A stretch of DNA of 41,222 nt from an uncultured bacterium (GCA_949291515.1 CASEVY010000003.1:1-41222); one strand, 5' to 3'; counted from the first letter of the stretch, positions 16,510-26,092 are shown. The notes: generated by a model not told the origin, from the letters alone. Numbers and translations are program-made.

Positions 16510-19164
16510 TTAAAGCCTGCCGCTTTGCGCGGTAAGCGCGCGCATTTTGTAATTCAACTCATTGTCGAATATAAGATCCTCGAGGTCGATATGCATACGG
16601 TAACGCCAATAATGCTTGGGATTGGCGGGTATATTGATGCGTTCGCTTTCTATATCGGGCAGACGCCGTTTTTCGTCCATACCGAGCCAATCCTGAAAAG
16701 AATTTAAACACAGCATAGAAGGCGCGGCGAGATTTCTTCTCAGCACTTCCTCGCATATTTTGCCGTCGGCCTCCTGCGGGGCGGGCCCTTCAAATCCCAA
16801 GGCTTGATTATAAAAAGACTGGGTTTGCTCCGAGTCTTCCAGCCACCAGCCGCGCAGGGTGGACATATCGTGCGTCGATATGGTGCAAACAGAAAGATAT
16901 GGATATTTGGAAATGTCGCCAAAGCGTTCCTGCGGGCTTTTGGGCATACGCTGTATTTCCAAGCTCAATATTTGAAGTTCGTTCATCACTTCGGGCACGC
17001 AGGCCGGTATCATACCCAAGTCCTCCGCGCAGGAAAGCATAGGGGTGCAGCGTACAAGCGTGGGCAGCTTTGCCAAGGCTTCCTGCTTCCAAAATTCATT
17101 GTGCCTATGGTAAAAATAATGATTGTACAGATTTGTATAGGCTTGTTTTTTATCTTCGGGCAAGGCATAGAAAGCCGATGATTTTAAGGCCGAAATACGA
17201 GGGTGGTACATATCTGCCTTCTTCTTATCCGCGACAAAAAGCACATTGTTTATAAGGGTATAGAGCCCTTCTTTTAAAATTTGGCTTTCGGCGTCGGTTT
17301 TTTCCCTAAAATACTCTTCGGTTTTGCGCTGGGTGTTGAAAGGCTCTTTAAGTTCATAAAGGCCGCCTTCAATGGGGGTAAGATATTCTGATTTTACCTG
17401 TTCCGATTTTTCCCGGAACAGCGCCTTAAGGATTTTATCATCTATGAAAGGCCTAAGATATTGTTCTTTAAATTCAAAGCCGAAGTTTTTAATTTCTTCC
17501 GCGTCCATAGGCATAGCGGGTGAAAATTGGCCCAGCAGCCCGTGTACGGAATTAAGCGGTATATCCCATATTCTGAAAAATCCCAAAATGTGGTCTATAC
17601 GGTATGCGTCGAAGTATTCGGCCATTTTTTTAAATCGTTTCTTCCACCAAAGATAACCGTCTTTTGCCATTTCCTCCCAGTTATAGGTTGGGAACCCCCA
17701 GTTTTGCCCGTTGACGGAGAAATCGTCTGGCGGCGCGCCGGCCTGGCTTTGCATATTGAAGTAATGCGGCTCAGTCCAAGCCTCTACGCTGTTTCTTGAT
17801 ACTCCTATCGGTATATCGCCTTTTAAAATCAAGCCTTTGCTTCTGGCGTAATTGGCCGCGTCCAAGAGCTGCAGATGCAGATTATATTGTGTAAAATAGT
17901 GCAGGCGGATTTCCTTATAGGCTTTGCTTTTGGGGGAGGTAAGTTCGTAGATGCGAGCTTTGTCGTAGCTGCGGTATGCGGCTGGCCATTTGGAAAAATC
18001 GGAAGTTTTGTATTTGTCCCTCAAATAGCAGAAAGCGGCGTAAGGGCGGAGCCATTCTTTATTTGCCTCGAAAAATTTTAGGTATCCGTCGTCGAGCGGA
18101 AACTCCTTGTATCTTTCTCTGTATGCCGTTTTGATATAGGCTTTTTTTAATGCGTTTACCTGTTCGTATTCCACTTGCTTGGCGGCGTTAAGACGGCGCC
18201 GCTCCAAATCGAACCAATATTGTTTGTTTTTGTTTTTGAGCGGGCCTAAGGCGTTCAAGTCCATATACATCGGGTGTATGGCGTAAATGGAAATGCTTGC
18301 GTAGGGATAAGAATCCGTCCAAGTGCCGGTTATGGCGGTATCGTTTATGGGGAGTATTTGTATTACTTTTTGGCCCGCGGCCGCGGCCCAGTCGGCAAGT
18401 TTCTTTAAATCGCCGAAGTCGCCAACGCCGAAGCTCTCTTTGCTCCTTAAAGAGAATACTGGCAGCACTATCCCGCTTTTGCGCGGTAGCGGGATATCGA
18501 AAACGGGGAAATAATCGTTTTTAACCAAAACCTCTTTTGATTGTATATCGGCGTTAAGGCGGCAATTTTCGCCTTTTTGCCAAAATATTTCTTCGCCTTG
18601 CAACAGTAGGAATTTAAACTCCAGCGGGAAGCTGACTTCCGATGCGTCCAAAGCTATACTCCACTCGTTATGCGCGGTTCTTTGCATAAGCGGTGCGGCT
18701 TGAGGATTCCAGCGTCCCAAATTTTCGTCCGAGCCGCATATTTTTAATACGGCGTTTCCGCTTGCTTGCGGGGCATAGGCTTTTATCAGCAGGGTTTTGT
18801 CGCATACGGAAAGTTCTGCTCCCGCTTTAAAGCCGTCGTTAAAAGCCGAGGAGTACAAAAAAGAATTTGGCGGCACGTCGCGCCAGGAATCCTGCACGTC
18901 TAGGGTATAATCCAAGGGAATGTCTGCCAGTGATATTTCCCTTTGGGGGAAGGGGTATTCTCTTCTTTTTTCTCGGTCGTTTTGATATACGGCGTAGGAG
19001 TATTTGATATAAGGTATGTAATTTTGGCCCAAATCCAACCGGGCGGACCAAAGTCCGTTTCCGTTGTCTTCCATACGAAGCGGAAAAACTTTTTTGTTTT
19101 CCAACAGCAAGGCCAGGCATTCGTCATGGCCCGCGAAATAATTTAAGGAAAATGTAATCTTCAT
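16510..19164 (-). CDS. malQ: 4-alpha-glucanotransferase with two N-terminal starch-binding domains (DPE2-like)
   Basis: 884 residues, far longer than the roughly 500-700 of ordinary MalQ. The first about 220 residues look like two CBM20 starch-binding modules: the second has VLKICGSDENLGRWNPQAAPLMQ and the closing EFKFLL. The GH77 domain follows, starting GIVLPVFSLRSKESFGVGDFGDL. Catalytic residues are visible: nucleophile Asp in YRIDHILGFFR, acid/base Glu in CAEDLG, and Asp in STHDMSTLRGWW. It moves glucan chains between maltose/maltodextrins and glycogen-like polymers in the cytoplasm. A typical GH77 insertion splits the domain. Monocistronic; extended -10 promoter at 19196-19204. Confidence 0.93.
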   Translation of the reverse strand: MKITFSLNYFAGHDECLALLLENKKVFPLRMEDNGNGLWSARLDLGQNYIPYIKYSYAVYQNDREKRREYPFPQREISLADIPLDYTLDVQDSWRDVPPNSFLYSSAFNDGFKAGAELSVCDKTLLIKAYAPQASGNAVLKICGSDENLGRWNPQAAPLMQRTAHNEWSIALDASEVSFPLEFKFLLLQGEEIFWQKGENCRLNADIQSKEVLVKNDYFPVFDIPLPRKSGIVLPVFSLRSKESFGVGDFGDLKKLADWAAAAGQKVIQILPINDTAITGTWTDSYPYASISIYAIHPMYMDLNALGPLKNKNKQYWFDLERRRLNAAKQVEYEQVNALKKAYIKTAYRERYKEFPLDDGYLKFFEANKEWLRPYAAFCYLRDKYKTSDFSKWPAAYRSYDKARIYELTSPKSKAYKEIRLHYFTQYNLHLQLLDAANYARSKGLILKGDIPIGVSRNSVEAWTEPHYFNMQSQAGAPPDDFSVNGQNWGFPTYNWEEMAKDGYLWWKKRFKKMAEYFDAYRIDHILGFFRIWDIPLNSVHGLLGQFSPAMPMDAEEIKNFGFEFKEQYLRPFIDDKILKALFREKSEQVKSEYLTPIEGGLYELKEPFNTQRKTEEYFREKTDAESQILKEGLYTLINNVLFVADKKKADMYHPRISALKSSAFYALPEDKKQAYTNLYNHYFYHRHNEFWKQEALAKLPTLVRCTPMLSCAEDLGMIPACVPEVMNELQILSLEIQRMPKSPQERFGDISKYPYLSVCTISTHDMSTLRGWWLEDSEQTQSFYNQALGFEGPAPQEADGKICEEVLRRNLAAPSMLCLNSFQDWLGMDEKRRLPDIESERINIPANPKHYWRYRMHIDLEDLIFDNELNYKMRALTAQSGRL

Positions 19165-19195
19165 AAAGGACTATCCCCCGTAGCGTATCAAATTT

Positions 19196-19204
19196 ATTAT
19201 AACA
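19196..19204 (-). promoter_or_regulatory. Extended -10 promoter of malQ
   Basis: The minus strand reads TGTTATAAT (TG-N-TATAAT) about 32 bases before the ATG. The wider 15-mer TTGTTATAATAAATT is repeated exactly at the right edge (41186-41200), which supports its being a strong core promoter. Confidence 0.55.
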
Positions 19205-19225
19205 ACTTTTTTGCGCTTGGGGCTT

Positions 19226-20440
19226 TCAGTTTATTGGGGGAGTGCTTTCGCTTCTTCTGGCCCAAACGGCGGCGCCTATCAGCAGTGCGAAGAATATCAG
19301 CACCGCCAGCAGGGTATTGAACAGCCCGCTCACTTTAAGCAGCAGCGCGATTATTAAAATGAAAACGCTTTCTATAAACGCGGCGCCCGCGGCGAAAAGG
19401 CCCAAGGTTTTGCCTCTTGTTTCTTCCTGCGCGCGGGAAAGTATAATGGTAATTACCATCGCGCTGAAGGCTCCGAACGGCAAGCCGCACAGGCCTGTGG
19501 CGGCTATTACCAGCGTTTTGGGCAGATTGTACATCAGCACCAATACCGAAAGTGCGTAGGCCGAGTAGTTTACTACGGAAAGAGTGAAGAATTTAAATTT
19601 CTTGCCCGCCGCCGCGTAATATACCGCCCCGATAAAAGCGCCCAGCCCGAACGCCGCTTCCAACATACCGAGGAACAGCGATCCGTGCTTAAATTCGTGT
19701 ACGTAGCTGGGCAGAATGAGCAGTTCCCACGACTGGCCAAGTATAAAAAGCGGCAAGGTAATCAAAATAACTTTAAGCAGGAAAGGGTCTTTGGTAAGAT
19801 TGTCCCACGCGGTTTTGTAAGTGGTGGGATTTGGGCGTATACGCGGCTTTCTGGCATTGAATATTTTTAGCGCGATAGCAACTATCGCCAGACACAGAAT
19901 TGCGGCGCAGAGCCATGCTTGCAAAGTGCCGTAAAGCGCGATAATAAGCCCGCCGGCCAAAGGGCCTCCTACGGCCATAATGCCGTCCAAAGCCTCCCTT
20001 ATTCCGGTAACCCTGTGCAGAGGCATCGCGGCCAGGCGGGCGTAAGTGGGCATTAAAGACTGCCTCGACATTTGACCCGGCTCGTCGAAGAACGCGCAGA
20101 AGAATATTATGACGGAAATCAACCAAGGTTTTGCGCAATCGAATATTATAAGCGCTGGTATGGCGGCGATAAGGACAAGCTGGGAGGCCTCGCATATCAG
20201 CATAGTTTTTGCGCGGCCCAGCCTGTCTATGACCGCGCCGCCCCAAAGCGAAGAAAAAATGCTCGGCATAATCGTCGCAAAGCCCGCTATACCCAGCCAA
20301 ATTACGGAATCCGTGCTGACCAGTATATACCACGGAAGCAATATCTGAAACAGCTGATTTACCAAGGAGGATAAAGCCTCCATAGTTAATATCAGCTTAA
20401 CGGGTGTGGCGTTGTATTTTATTTCCGCGTTCGCTACCAT
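19226..20440 (-). CDS. Major facilitator superfamily transporter
   Basis: 404 residues with about 12 hydrophobic segments. The loop GGAVIDRLGRAKTM after helix 2 is the MFS motif A. LHRVTGIREALDGIMAVGGPLAGG and a second RAQEETRGKTLGL loop are typical of the macrolide-efflux/enterobactin-exporter-like MFS group. Substrate unknown. On the minus strand TATAAT (20452-20457) lies 11 bases before the ATG with no Shine-Dalgarno, a very short leader. Divergent from cbpA, so the two promoters overlap. Confidence 0.88.
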   Translation of the reverse strand: MVANAEIKYNATPVKLILTMEALSSLVNQLFQILLPWYILVSTDSVIWLGIAGFATIMPSIFSSLWGGAVIDRLGRAKTMLICEASQLVLIAAIPALIIFDCAKPWLISVIIFFCAFFDEPGQMSRQSLMPTYARLAAMPLHRVTGIREALDGIMAVGGPLAGGLIIALYGTLQAWLCAAILCLAIVAIALKIFNARKPRIRPNPTTYKTAWDNLTKDPFLLKVILITLPLFILGQSWELLILPSYVHEFKHGSLFLGMLEAAFGLGAFIGAVYYAAAGKKFKFFTLSVVNYSAYALSVLVLMYNLPKTLVIAATGLCGLPFGAFSAMVITIILSRAQEETRGKTLGLFAAGAAFIESVFILIIALLLKVSGLFNTLLAVLIFFALLIGAAVWARRSESTPPIN

Positions 20441-20489
20441 AAGGTAAATAAATTATATAAAATGATTTCATAAGGAAGGGGGGAAATAT

Positions 20490-21494
20490 ATGTCAGAATA
20501 TAAAGACTATTATAAGATATTGGGCGTCGGCAAAAACGCCAGCGAGGCCGACATAAAAAAGGCTTTTAAAACTCAGGCTCGCAAATATCATCCCGATATG
20601 CACCCTGAGAACAAAAAGGCCGAGATGACCGAAAAGTTCAAAGACATTAACGAGGCCTACGAAGTCCTTTCCGACAAACAAAAACGCGCCATTTACGATC
20701 AGGTCGGCAGCGGCGGATACCAAAATTATGCGCGCGGCGGCGGGGCATCTACCGGGCGCGGCAGCTCTTCTTACGGATCCTCCGGCGCCGGCGGCGCGCA
20801 ATATTATCAGTATTCCGGCGGCAACCCGTTTGGCGGAGGCGGAGTCCATTTTAACGGGACGGGCGGGTTTAACGCTTCGGATTTCAGTGATTTCTTTCAG
20901 CAGATATTCGGAGGTATGGGCGGATTTTCCGGCCGGGGCAGACGATCCTCCGGAGGGGCTAATCCTTTCGCCGGTTTTGGCGGAGCCGCCGCTCAGGGCG
21001 CGGACAACGGCGACAGCGAGGCAAATTTATCGCTTGATTTGGCGGAAGCCTATCGCGGCGGCCTGGTAAATCTTACGCTGCCCAACGGCAGGAACGTACA
21101 GGTTAAGTTCCCCGCCAAGATAGCGGACGGCGCCAAAATAAAACTTAAAGGGCTCGGCAATCCCGGCCCCAGAGGCAGCGGCGATTTATACGTAAACGTA
21201 AAGATAGCGCCCAATCCTCATTTCAGGCTGGACGGCAAGGATATTTATAAAGTTATAGACATTATGCCTTGGACAGCCGCTTTGGGCGGCAATGTTTCGG
21301 TGCGTATGCCCGACGACAGTTTGGTAAAAATCAAAGTGCCCGCCGGCTCGCACAGCGGCCGCAAACTTAAGTTGAGCGGCAAGGGCTTGGGCAAGAACGG
21401 GGATATGTATGTGCAGCTTATGATAAACAATCCCAATATACTCACCAAACGCCAAAAGGAATTGTTTACTATGCTTAAAGAAACGGAAGAATAA
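20490..21494 (+). CDS. cbpA: DnaJ-class co-chaperone, CbpA type
   Basis: 334 residues. The N-terminal J domain (about residues 5-70) has the HPD tripeptide in [12 protein letters not shown] long Gly/Ser/Phe-rich linker (about 75-165) follows, then the two beta-rich substrate-binding domains. The four CXXCXGXG zinc repeats of true DnaJ are absent, which makes it a type II (CbpA-like) Hsp40. It would stimulate DnaK ATPase. Strong purine Shine-Dalgarno (AAGGAAGGGGGG) ahead of the ATG. No DnaK gene nearby. Confidence 0.93.
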   Translation: MSEYKDYYKILGVGKNASEADIKKAFKTQARKYHPDMHPENKKAEMTEKFKDINEAYEVLSDKQKRAIYDQVGSGGYQNYARGGGASTGRGSSSYGSSGAGGAQYYQYSGGNPFGGGGVHFNGTGGFNASDFSDFFQQIFGGMGGFSGRGRRSSGGANPFAGFGGAAAQGADNGDSEANLSLDLAEAYRGGLVNLTLPNGRNVQVKFPAKIADGAKIKLKGLGNPGPRGSGDLYVNVKIAPNPHFRLDGKDIYKVIDIMPWTAALGGNVSVRMPDDSLVKIKVPAGSHSGRKLKLSGKGLGKNGDMYVQLMINNPNILTKRQKELFTMLKETEE

Positions 21495-21512
21495 ATTCAG
21501 CCGTATTTTTAT

Positions 21513-21539
21513 AAAGCCTCGGTTTCCCGCCGAGGCTTT
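21513..21539 (+). terminator. Intrinsic terminator of cbpA
   Basis: AAAGCCTCGG pairs with CCGAGGCTTT around TTTCCCG, followed by TTATTTTT. Confidence 0.9.
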
Positions 21540-21615
21540 TTATTTTTAAATTTTTATATTTTTAGCTATTTGTTAAAATTAAAATAGATTAAGGCAAAGG
21601 GGTTTTAATACAGAT

Positions 21616-22491
21616 ATGAAAAATGGAATTAAAGTGGTCGGAATAGGCGAACTGCTGTGGGATATGCTGCCAGAGGGCAAAAGAGCGGGCGGCGCGCCGA
21701 TAAATTTTGTTTATCACGCCGCGCGCTTAGGCGCGCGTGGCTGCGCCGTAAGCGCGGTCGGCCGCGATGCCTTGGGCGAAGAAATTCTTGATCAGCTTGA
21801 CAGGAACGGTATCGAACATTGTATAGCGCGCAGTGATTATCCTACTGGTACGGTATTGGTCAAGCTGGACGATAAAGGCGTGCCTTCTTATGAAATTACG
21901 GAAAATGTAGCCTGGGATAATATCCCGCTTAGCCAAGAGGCTTTGTCCGCCGTATCCGAGGCCGACGCGGTCTGTTACGGCACTTTGGCTTCCAGAAGCG
22001 GGAAAAGCGCCGAAGCCATAGAAAAGCTGCTGAGCGCGGCTCCTAAGGACGCAATCTTATTTTATGACGTCAATTTGCGGGGAAGATATTATAATGCCGA
22101 ATTGCTAAGGAAATTACTGGTCTTTGCGAATGTTTTTAAAATAAACGATGAGGAGATTATAATATTAAAGGATATGCTCGGCCTAAAAGGTGACTGCTCG
22201 CAAATGTGCCGCGCTTTGCTGGAAGAATATAATCTTAAATATCTTATACTTACCGCAGGGTCGAAATACAGCGAGGTATATTGGCGCGGCGGTTTTTCCC
22301 GCGTGGATACTCCAAAGGTTAAAGTGGCGGATACGGTGGGCGCGGGCGATTCGTTTTCCGGCGCTTTTGTGTATGGTATTTTAAGCGGAATGTCTGTGGA
22401 GCAAGCGCATAAGCTGGCGGTAAAAGTGTCGGCTTATGTCTGCACGCGCAGCGGCGCGTGGCCGAAATATGAGAGGGGGCAATTCTTATGA
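21616..22491 (+). CDS. PfkB-family sugar kinase (fructokinase-like)
   Basis: 291 residues. The N-terminal GIGELLWDMLPEGKRAGGAPINFVYHAARLGA is typical of bacterial fructokinases and related kinases. Late DTVGAGDSFSGAFVYG contains the anion hole and catalytic Asp. It phosphorylates a free sugar after import. It overlaps the downstream MFS permease by an ATGA junction, so kinase and transporter probably handle the same sugar; fructose is the best guess. The start lacks a well-spaced Shine-Dalgarno. Confidence 0.88.
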   Translation: MKNGIKVVGIGELLWDMLPEGKRAGGAPINFVYHAARLGARGCAVSAVGRDALGEEILDQLDRNGIEHCIARSDYPTGTVLVKLDDKGVPSYEITENVAWDNIPLSQEALSAVSEADAVCYGTLASRSGKSAEAIEKLLSAAPKDAILFYDVNLRGRYYNAELLRKLLVFANVFKINDEEIIILKDMLGLKGDCSQMCRALLEEYNLKYLILTAGSKYSEVYWRGGFSRVDTPKVKVADTVGAGDSFSGAFVYGILSGMSVEQAHKLAVKVSAYVCTRSGAWPKYERGQFL

Positions 22492-23651
22492 CCGACAGCA
22501 ATAAATCTTCGCTTATTGTTAAATTGATACCTGTAATGCTGGCGTTTTTCGCGATGGGTTTTGTAGATATGACGGGCATAGTCAGCAATTACGTGCAGAA
22601 GGATTTTAATCTTTCGCATACTACGGCGGGATTGCTGCCGTCGATGGTATTTTTCTGGTTCTTGGTTTTTTCGGTGCCTACCGGTATTTTGATGAACAAG
22701 ATAGGGCGGCGCAAGACTGTTCTTCTCAGTCTGGCGGTAACTTTGGCGGCTTTGATTTTGCCTTTTGTTCATTATAATCTTGCGTTTATGTTGGCGGCTT
22801 TGTCGCTGTTGGGGATAGGCAATACATTGATGCAGGTTTCGCTTAATCCGTTGGTATCTAATATAGTCAGCGGCGATAAGCTGGCGAGTTTTATGACTTT
22901 CGGCCAATTTGTTAAGGCGATAGCTTCGTTTATCGCGCCGATTATAGCGGCTTGGGCCGCTTTGCGTTTCGGCAACTGGAAATTGCTGTTTCCGCTTTTT
23001 GCGCTGGAGGGTTTGCTCGCTTTAATCGCTTTAGCCAAGACGGAAGTAAAAGAAACGCAGAGCGTAAGCAAAAATTCCGGTTTTAGGGAATGTTTCGCTC
23101 TGCTGGGCGAGCGGACGGTGCTTTTATTCTTCATCGGGATAATATGCCACGTCGGCATAGATGTCGGCACCAATTTGACGGCCCCTAAAATCCTTATGGA
23201 AAGACTGGGGTGGGATCTTACCGCCGCTTCCGCGGGCGCGAGCGTATATTTTTTGTTCCGTACTATAGGTTGTTTTGCGGGTTCTTTCCTGCTTGCCAAG
23301 ATAAACAACGGCGTAATATTCGCCGTAAGCGTGATTTTGATACTTGCGGCTTGTTTGGGGCTTTTGGCCGCACCGTCAAAGAGCTTGATATATCTGTGCG
23401 TGGCGATGATAGGCTTGGGTAATTCAAACATATTCCCGATAATATTTTCCCGCGCGATATTAAGCGCGCCGAGCAAGCAAAACGAAGTTTCGGGCCTGAT
23501 GATAATGGGGTTGGTGGGGGGTATGATATTCCCGCCGATAATGGGCGCGGCTTCGGATTTATTCGTTTCGCAAAGCGCGGCCGCGGCGGTATTGGCTTTG
23601 GGCGCGGCCTATCTGCTGTTTATAATTAAACTTACTTTCAATAAGGCTTAA
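22488..23651 (+). CDS. MFS sugar permease (FucP/GluP-like)
   Basis: 387 residues with about 12 transmembrane segments. FAMGFVDMTGIVSNYVQKDFNL at the start, the loop GILMNKIGRRKTVLLSL (MFS motif A) and GGMIFPPIMGAASD near the end resemble the fucose:proton symporter family. It is translationally coupled to the PfkB kinase, which supports sugar uptake. The specific sugar is not visible. Confidence 0.85.
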   Translation: MTDSNKSSLIVKLIPVMLAFFAMGFVDMTGIVSNYVQKDFNLSHTTAGLLPSMVFFWFLVFSVPTGILMNKIGRRKTVLLSLAVTLAALILPFVHYNLAFMLAALSLLGIGNTLMQVSLNPLVSNIVSGDKLASFMTFGQFVKAIASFIAPIIAAWAALRFGNWKLLFPLFALEGLLALIALAKTEVKETQSVSKNSGFRECFALLGERTVLLFFIGIICHVGIDVGTNLTAPKILMERLGWDLTAASAGASVYFLFRTIGCFAGSFLLAKINNGVIFAVSVILILAACLGLLAAPSKSLIYLCVAMIGLGNSNIFPIIFSRAILSAPSKQNEVSGLMIMGLVGGMIFPPIMGAASDLFVSQSAAAAVLALGAAYLLFIIKLTFNKA

Positions 23652-23654
23652 ATT

Positions 23655-23685
23655 ATTCCGCCCCGGTATTATGGCGGGGCGGAAT
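23655..23685. terminator. Bidirectional terminator between permease and terL
   Basis: ATTCCGCCCC pairs with GGGGCGGAAT around an 11-base loop. It sits in the 35-base gap between two convergent stop codons and is the only spacer there. Confidence 0.75.
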
Positions 23686-23686
23686 T

Positions 23687-24883
23687 TCAGAAGAAAGTCA
23701 AAGAAGGCGCGGCGGCGTTTTGGATTTCCTTCTTATAGCTGTATATGGCGTAGCGCAAGGCGTCAAGGGCGTGGTCGTTGGATTTTAGCGGCTCTTCCAG
23801 AATATTGCCGTTAAGGTCGCTCTTCCAGCTGTAAGACTCTATTTCCCGAATAAGATTTACGGAACTTTTGGTTATCAGCAATTCGCCGCAGCTTTTCACC
23901 GCCATTATCCCGTTAAGAATGTTTTTGTCTGCCGCTTTTACGTTAAATCCAGCGCGGTATATGGCTTCTATGCGGGCGGGTTCGGCGGTGTCGGCGTATA
24001 TGGTTTGGGCGCGGTCTTCGGGCGGGATTATTTTCTTTAACTCCTCTATTAGAGCGTCGTTTGTCAGTCCGGCGCGGTATAGTTTTTCTTCCGCGCAGAA
24101 AGCGGCGTCTTTTATATATACTTTTACCAAAGCCGAAGGATTGTTAAATCCGAAATCCAATCCCCAAATAATTTCCTGCGGGTCGATGAAACTATCTTCA
24201 ACGCTGCGCCAGCGGGAATATATTGTTTTGTCGCTTCGCCCCCAGTTGCCCAAAGCATAGACCTCATAGGCGTTTTTGTCGTATTCTTTCAAAGAAAGAA
24301 GCGTATCTATATATTCCTTGGAAAGGAAAGGATTGTCCTTGTAGCTGCTTCGTATGACTTTTATCCCTTTGCGGTTTATCAGCTTTTTGGCTATCCAGCT
24401 GTTGGCGTCGGTAGGGTTGAGAGTAAGGAAAATTTGGTTTGTCATATCCGCCGCTTTGGGCGCGGAAAGGCGGGTGAGAAGTATAAGATAATCCTGATAG
24501 GTAAATTCGGTGGCTTCTTCCATCCAAATATAGTTGAACTCGGAAGATTTTATCTTCTCGGGGTCGTCGAGCGAAAAGAACTGTATTCTGCTGTTGCCGA
24601 GCAGATAAAAATTTTCCGTCTTATTCAATTTCCCGCTGTTGAAGAGTCCGTATTTTGCCAGCAGTTCCATTATCAGTCTGAAGGCCGTCATTTTAAGGGC
24701 GGGCATAGTCTTTCTGGTTATGGCGATAAGCGCGGTTTGGTTCAGCGCCCGCATTATCAGCAGCTGGGCTATGGCGTAGCTCTTGCCCGATCGCGCGCCG
24801 CCGATATTGATCACAGTCTGTTCGCGGGCGGAGAAACTTTCCCGGAATATTCTGCCCACTTTAAATCTGTTTGTCGCTTTCAT
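23687..24883 (-). CDS. Phage terminase large subunit (TerL, PBSX-like)
   Basis: 398 residues, full length for the family. The ATPase part has Walker A GGARSGKS (28-35) and Walker B FNYIWMEEAT with Glu122/123. The RuvC-like nuclease has WGLDFGFNNPSA with Asp243, IYADTAEP with Asp298, and SNDHALDALRYAI with Asp370/374. All catalytic positions are retained, so it looks functional rather than decayed. TerL packages DNA into phage or phage-like heads. It overlaps the small-subunit-like gene upstream by 23 bases. No portal, capsid, tail, lysis or integrase gene flanks it. Confidence 0.93.
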   Translation of the reverse strand: MKATNRFKVGRIFRESFSAREQTVINIGGARSGKSYAIAQLLIMRALNQTALIAITRKTMPALKMTAFRLIMELLAKYGLFNSGKLNKTENFYLLGNSRIQFFSLDDPEKIKSSEFNYIWMEEATEFTYQDYLILLTRLSAPKAADMTNQIFLTLNPTDANSWIAKKLINRKGIKVIRSSYKDNPFLSKEYIDTLLSLKEYDKNAYEVYALGNWGRSDKTIYSRWRSVEDSFIDPQEIIWGLDFGFNNPSALVKVYIKDAAFCAEEKLYRAGLTNDALIEELKKIIPPEDRAQTIYADTAEPARIEAIYRAGFNVKAADKNILNGIMAVKSCGELLITKSSVNLIREIESYSWKSDLNGNILEEPLKSNDHALDALRYAIYSYKKEIQNAAAPSLTFF

Positions 24884-25202
24884 ATATTATTTTGCTTGGT
24901 GTTTCGGGCCTTTTGGCGCTCTCTTTCGGCGATTTATTGTACTTCTTTGGCAGGCGGTTCGTCAGGGAAAAGCATAATATCCCCGCGGTTTTGGATTTTA
25001 AAGCCGCTTCTATAAGCGCGATTTCCAGTTTAAGATTTATGATTTTGTCAAAGGCTTTAAGAAAGGCCTTGTCTTGCGCCAAAGCCGAACAGAGCATATT
25101 TTTGGGGAAAGAGGAAAGCTCCAAAGCTTCGGTTATAGTGTCGGATTCCTGTAAGGTTTTTAGGAAGTTTTCTTTGAGGGTTTTGTCTGTATCTTTTTGC
25201 AT
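24861..25202 (-). CDS. Terminase small subunit-like protein (TerS)
   Basis: 113 residues from the ATG at 25202; a TTG 16 codons upstream is possible but unlikely. The layout fits small terminase or phage HTH proteins: a predicted helix-turn-helix near the N-terminus (ENFLKTLQESDTITEALELSS), a central KAFDKIINLKLEIALIEAAL helix, and ILCFSLTNRLPKKYNK, which mirrors the family's LLMFLLKARxPExYR. It would recognise the packaging site and partner TerL, whose start lies inside its 3' end. A TATAAT box lies at 25236-25241 on the minus strand. Confidence 0.75.
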   Translation of the reverse strand: MQKDTDKTLKENFLKTLQESDTITEALELSSFPKNMLCSALAQDKAFLKAFDKIINLKLEIALIEAALKSKTAGILCFSLTNRLPKKYNKSPKESAKRPETPSKIIYESDKQI

Positions 25203-25333
25203 ATTGCCGTCGTAGAAACAATCGTGACGGCTATAATTATATAATAGCAAATTATTACTTTTCCTTCAAATGGGCGCAAAGCGGGCCAGCGAAAAACAAA
25301 CTTTTTCGCGCGGGAGCGCGCTAAGATTTTTAT

Positions 25334-26092
25334 TTATTTGTTTTTGTATATTTCCCAGAGTTTCGCATATTTTACCGAGGGATAGAAACTGCTGAACAAA
25401 GCCCACAGAAAGCCTTGTATTCCGTCCAGGAAGCCCATCTTGAGAATGTATATCTTAAAAAATTCCAGCGGCGGCCTGATAAGCTGAACGGCTTTAAATT
25501 TCTTGCCGCGTTCCGCCATTGTCTGCGCCGCCAAAGAGGTATATCTGTTAAACTTATTGAAATATTGCTCTATTGACGTGTAGGTATTGTGCATAAAAAC
25601 ATTTTCCAATTCGCCCGTTTTGCCTTGCGTTTGCAGCACTTCGTGTACCCGTCCTCCGACGTAGCGAGCCGAATCGGCCTTTACCAGCCTTAAAATCTTT
25701 TCGTTGTGTACTCCGCCGTGTTTCATCTCTCTTCCCAAAAACACGTTAGAGCGTTTAAGATAGTAGCCTTGGCACAGATCCATATCTTTTGAGCTTAAAA
25801 GTTCTTTTATTTCTTTAAGCAAGGCGGGTGTAAGATATTCGTCGGCGTCCAGGCTGAGAGCCCAAGGTTTGGAGCACATTTGAAGGGCGGCGTTTTTCTG
25901 TTCGGTAAAAGAGGTAAATTCCTTAAAAGCCGTTTTCGCGCCGAATTCTTCTGCTATGGGCAAAGTTTGGTCGGTGCTGCCGCTGTCGAGAACGATAATC
26001 TCGTCGGCTATTTCCTTTACGCTTTGCAGGCAGGTTCTAAGATTTTTTCCTTCTTGTTTTGTTATTAAAAAGACCGACAGTTCTCTCTTCAT
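25334..26092 (-). CDS. Glycosyltransferase family 2, WaaE/KdtX-like
   Basis: 252 residues from the ATG at 26092, preferred over an upstream alternative at 26140 because AAGGGGA precedes it. A GT-A fold: IIVLDSGSTDQT nucleotide-binding segment, metal-binding SLDADEYLT, and a C-terminal RPPLEFFKIYILKMGFLDG typical of the LPS-core beta-1,4-glucosyltransferase family. It probably adds a hexose to inner-core heptose. It overlaps the upstream GT9 gene by about 55 bases. Confidence 0.88.
   Translation of the reverse strand: MKRELSVFLITKQEGKNLRTCLQSVKEIADEIIVLDSGSTDQTLPIAEEFGAKTAFKEFTSFTEQKNAALQMCSKPWALSLDADEYLTPALLKEIKELLSSKDMDLCQGYYLKRSNVFLGREMKHGGVHNEKILRLVKADSARYVGGRVHEVLQTQGKTGELENVFMHNTYTSIEQYFNKFNRYTSLAAQTMAERGKKFKAVQLIRPPLEFFKIYILKMGFLDGIQGFLWALFSSFYPSVKYAKLWEIYKNK

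Noticed and set aside
22434-23476. Minus-strand frames of 157 and 234 codons opposite the sugar permease
   Set aside because: Shadow frames; the plus-strand MFS permease is coupled to the kinase and has the expected membrane topology.
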